Origin: Deltaproteobacteria bacterium
GTDB taxonomy: Bacteria > Desulfobacterota > Desulfarculia > Adiutricales > Adiutricaceae
NCBI GenBank assembly: GCA_031267005.1
Contig: JAIRZX010000219.1
Span: 1 to 7,283 of the forward strand
Direction of reading: 5' to 3'
Length of the DNA stretch: 7,283 nucleotides
This document shows, in pieces, positions 6,235 to 7,283 of this stretch; the stretch's first letter is position 1, and each line of letters starts with the position of its first letter. Made by a program: the position numbers and the translations under genes. Under the pieces are notes generated by a model that saw only the letters and a program-made list of their open reading frames with translations, was not told where the DNA came from and searched no databases.

Positions 6235-6256
6235 CCGGGAGGCGCAAGCCTCCCGG
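6235..6256 (+). terminator. GNRA-capped hairpin downstream of the 560-residue protein gene
   Basis: CCGGGAGGC (6235-6243) pairs perfectly with GCCTCCCGG (6248-6256) around the stable tetraloop GCAA. Two further G-C pairs (6233-6234 with 6259-6260) can form across a GG bulge. TTGTGGCTT follows, only a weakly U-rich tail. It lies about 140 bases after the stop codon and is the best 3' end structure for that gene, as a weak intrinsic terminator or a barrier to exonucleases. Confidence 0.5.
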
Positions 6257-6360
6257 GGCCTTGTGGCTTGCAGGCCGAGCTTCCGTTTCCCGCCGGTCCG
6301 CCGCCGTCTCCTTAAGACGCGGAAGCCCCTTTCTTTCGGGCGTGAACTTCCCGACGCCGA

Positions 6361-6406
6361 AGGCCCGGGCTCCGCGCCCTCTGCGGGGCGGTCCGTGCCC
6401 GGGCCT
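6361..6406. repeat. Inverted repeat with 10-bp perfect arms and an inner stem
   Basis: AGGCCCGGGC (6361-6370) is the exact reverse complement of GCCCGGGCCT (6397-6406). Inside, CCGCGCCC (6372-6379) can pair with GGGGCGG (6384-6390) with one or two irregularities, extending the hairpin. There is no T run after it. It could be a REP-like element or part of a structured RNA. Nothing in the sequence fixes its role. Confidence 0.45.
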
Positions 6407-6734
6407 GACTGTCCGCAGGCGCGCCATTGCGGCCCTTACCCTCCGCTGGCATGGCCTCCGGCGGGCCGGACCCCCGCTGGCGGCTCCTTACGCGGCCGGA
6501 TTGTCAGTTGCCATCCTGCGCCCTCACGGCGCAGCCCCCCGCGGGTGGACGCGTCGCGAGCCCTCTTGCGCGGGGCATGGGTTTGGGGTAATGTCCGATC
6601 ATGTCTCAGTTCCGCTGGCCGGTGCGGTGCATTCCGGGGCGGCGCTTTGGGGGGGGGGTGCGTTTTGTCCCGCGGGGCCTTCCCCGGGAACGCCAGCCCT
6701 GGAGGCGCCGACGCTCCCGGCGCGCGGGGCGCGT

Positions 6735-6739
6735 GGAGG
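6735..6739 (+). promoter_or_regulatory. Ribosome binding site deciding the start of the last gene
   Basis: GGAGG lies eight bases before GTG 6748, an ideal spacing and sequence. It favours this GTG over in-frame alternatives at GTG 6733 (which overlaps the site itself) and ATG 6601. The extra residues added by the upstream starts are an Arg-rich run unlike the rest of the protein. Confidence 0.7.
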
Positions 6740-6747
6740 TTCAGCTG

Positions 6748-7283
6748 GTGGATCCGATAGCGGTAAACGACCTTTGCGACAGCCCTGACTTCGTAAGGCG
6801 CGTGGCGGAGCGCGCGGGACGGGTCTCCTTGTGGGACCGGGTTTTCCGCGGCGCTGACGAGGCGAGGCCGGCGAACGTCATGCGCGTGTTCGCCGATCCG
6901 GACATCCTGGCGGGCGTCGATGACGGCCCGGACCCGGGCGATCCGGACCCCCTGGCCCGGGCCAAGGAGCTGAGCCGCGCGGTAGCCGGGAAGGATCCCT
7001 TGCCGCCAGGCGTTAAGCCCGGGGTCCTGATCGTATCGGCCTTGAACGCCCCGCCGGACGGCGCCCCGGACGAGGCTCTGAGGCTCAGGCTGATATCGTT
7101 CCTGCGGCTCGTATTGCCCGGGCTGCGGCCTGATCCCCGCTCCTCGGCCTCCCTCATGGAGGGGCTCCTTTCCTTCCCCGAGAGGGAGCGCCTCGCGGGC
7201 CTCCACGCCCGGGCCCTGGCCACGGCGGCCGTAACCCTTCTTAATATGGGCGACGGGGGGGCCAGGGAGGCCGACAGGTTCCT
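6748..7283 (+). CDS. Unknown protein, N-terminal 178 residues (3' end beyond window)
   Basis: The frame stays open from GTG 6748 to the last base, so the gene continues past the window. I do not recognise the product. The visible part starts MDPIAVNDLCDSPDFVRRVA, has no signal peptide or clear membrane helix, and holds an acidic Pro/Asp/Gly-rich linker at about 55-68 (DDGPDPGDPDP). A short hydrophobic stretch, GVLIVSALN (92-100), precedes helical segments at about 108-125 and 145-178. The last one (HARALATAAVTLLNMGDGG) has the helix-turn-helix spacing of a TPR unit, recalling the 560-residue protein upstream. Third codon positions are strongly G/C and no stop interrupts the frame, while the antisense frames translate as low-complexity Arg/Gly/Pro. 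The start rests on the GGAGG site eight bases upstream. A GTG at 6733 or ATG at 6601 in the same frame remain possible and would add 5 or 49 residues. Confidence 0.75.
   Translation, partial: MDPIAVNDLCDSPDFVRRVAERAGRVSLWDRVFRGADEARPANVMRVFADPDILAGVDDGPDPGDPDPLARAKELSRAVAGKDPLPPGVKPGVLIVSALNAPPDGAPDEALRLRLISFLRLVLPGLRPDPRSSASLMEGLLSFPERERLAGLHARALATAAVTLLNMGDGGAREADRF

Larger units (their letters stand above)
6097..6747. other. 651-base gap without a gene, C-rich then hairpin-rich, with a G10 tract
   Basis: No protein gene is supported here. The first 110 bases are very C-rich and G-poor, including a CCCCTTT heptamer array, and would suit Rho-dependent termination of the upstream gene. Then come a tetraloop hairpin (6235-6256), a longer inverted repeat (6361-6406), and a hairpin CTGCGCC/GGCGCAG (6516-6534). 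The block closes with ATG codons at 6591 and 6601, a run of ten G (6649-6658) and the ribosome site of the next gene. Frames crossing this block give Arg/Pro/Gly-rich low-complexity translations. Confidence 0.7.

Noticed and set aside
5673..6788. 371-residue + strand open frame
   Set aside because: It is out of frame with the 560-residue protein for its first 400 bases, then reads through the C-rich tract and hairpins as a Pro/Arg-rich sequence.
6436..7206. Long - strand open frame opposite the last gene
   Set aside because: It is the antisense shadow of the open + strand frame from 6748; the + strand has a good ribosome site and protein-like sequence.
1..7283. tRNA, rRNA or transposon genes
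   Set aside because: No tRNA T-loop/acceptor pattern, rRNA segment, transposase or integrase sequence, or terminal inverted repeats bounding a gene were seen.

Overview
The window is GC-rich bacterial DNA carrying four protein genes, all on the + strand, separated by three unusually long non-coding gaps (about 640, 1070 and 650 bases). Only about two thirds of the window codes for protein. Codon use favours G/C in third positions but also uses AGG (Arg) and ATA (Ile) freely. That, plus a TRAP permease fusion, would fit a GC-rich anaerobe such as a Desulfovibrio-like Desulfobacterota or a member of Synergistota. This is a weak inference: no rRNA or marker gene is present to settle it.

Layout: (1) bases 1-1457 are the 3' half of a fused TRAP transporter permease (DctQ/DctM 4TM/12TM type) with a C-terminal DUF3394-like domain; it starts before the window. 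(2) Gap 1458-2097 is pyrimidine-rich and holds a GC hairpin just after the permease and palindromes ahead of the next gene. (3) 2098-3345 is a Bcr/CflA-type major facilitator drug exporter. (4) Gap 3346-4413 is the oddest part: a 2 x 21-bp tandem repeat, a strong hairpin, a 3 x 28-bp tandem repeat, a GTATGG-rich patch in a local AT-rich island, several more hairpins, then a possible promoter and a structured leader. (5) 4414-6096 encodes a 560-residue soluble, all-helical protein of unknown function with TPR-like helix pairs. (6) Gap 6097-6747 holds a C-rich tract with a CCCCTTT heptamer array (a G-quadruplex motif on the - strand), a GNRA-capped hairpin, a larger inverted repeat and a run of ten G. 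(7) 6748-7283 is the 5' part of a second unknown helical protein that runs off the end of the window.

The two transporters are recognisable membrane proteins: one for solute uptake, one for export. The two unknown proteins share a general style (soluble, alanine/leucine-rich helix pairs, no catalytic motif) and may belong to a lineage-specific family, but I could not align them convincingly. The gaps are too long for one compact operon, so each gene is probably its own transcription unit. I see no tRNA, rRNA, CRISPR array, transposase, recombinase or recognisable defence gene. The parts most worth a second look are the repeat-rich gap 3346-4413, the G10 tract and heptamer array in gap 6097-6747, and the pair of unknown helical proteins.
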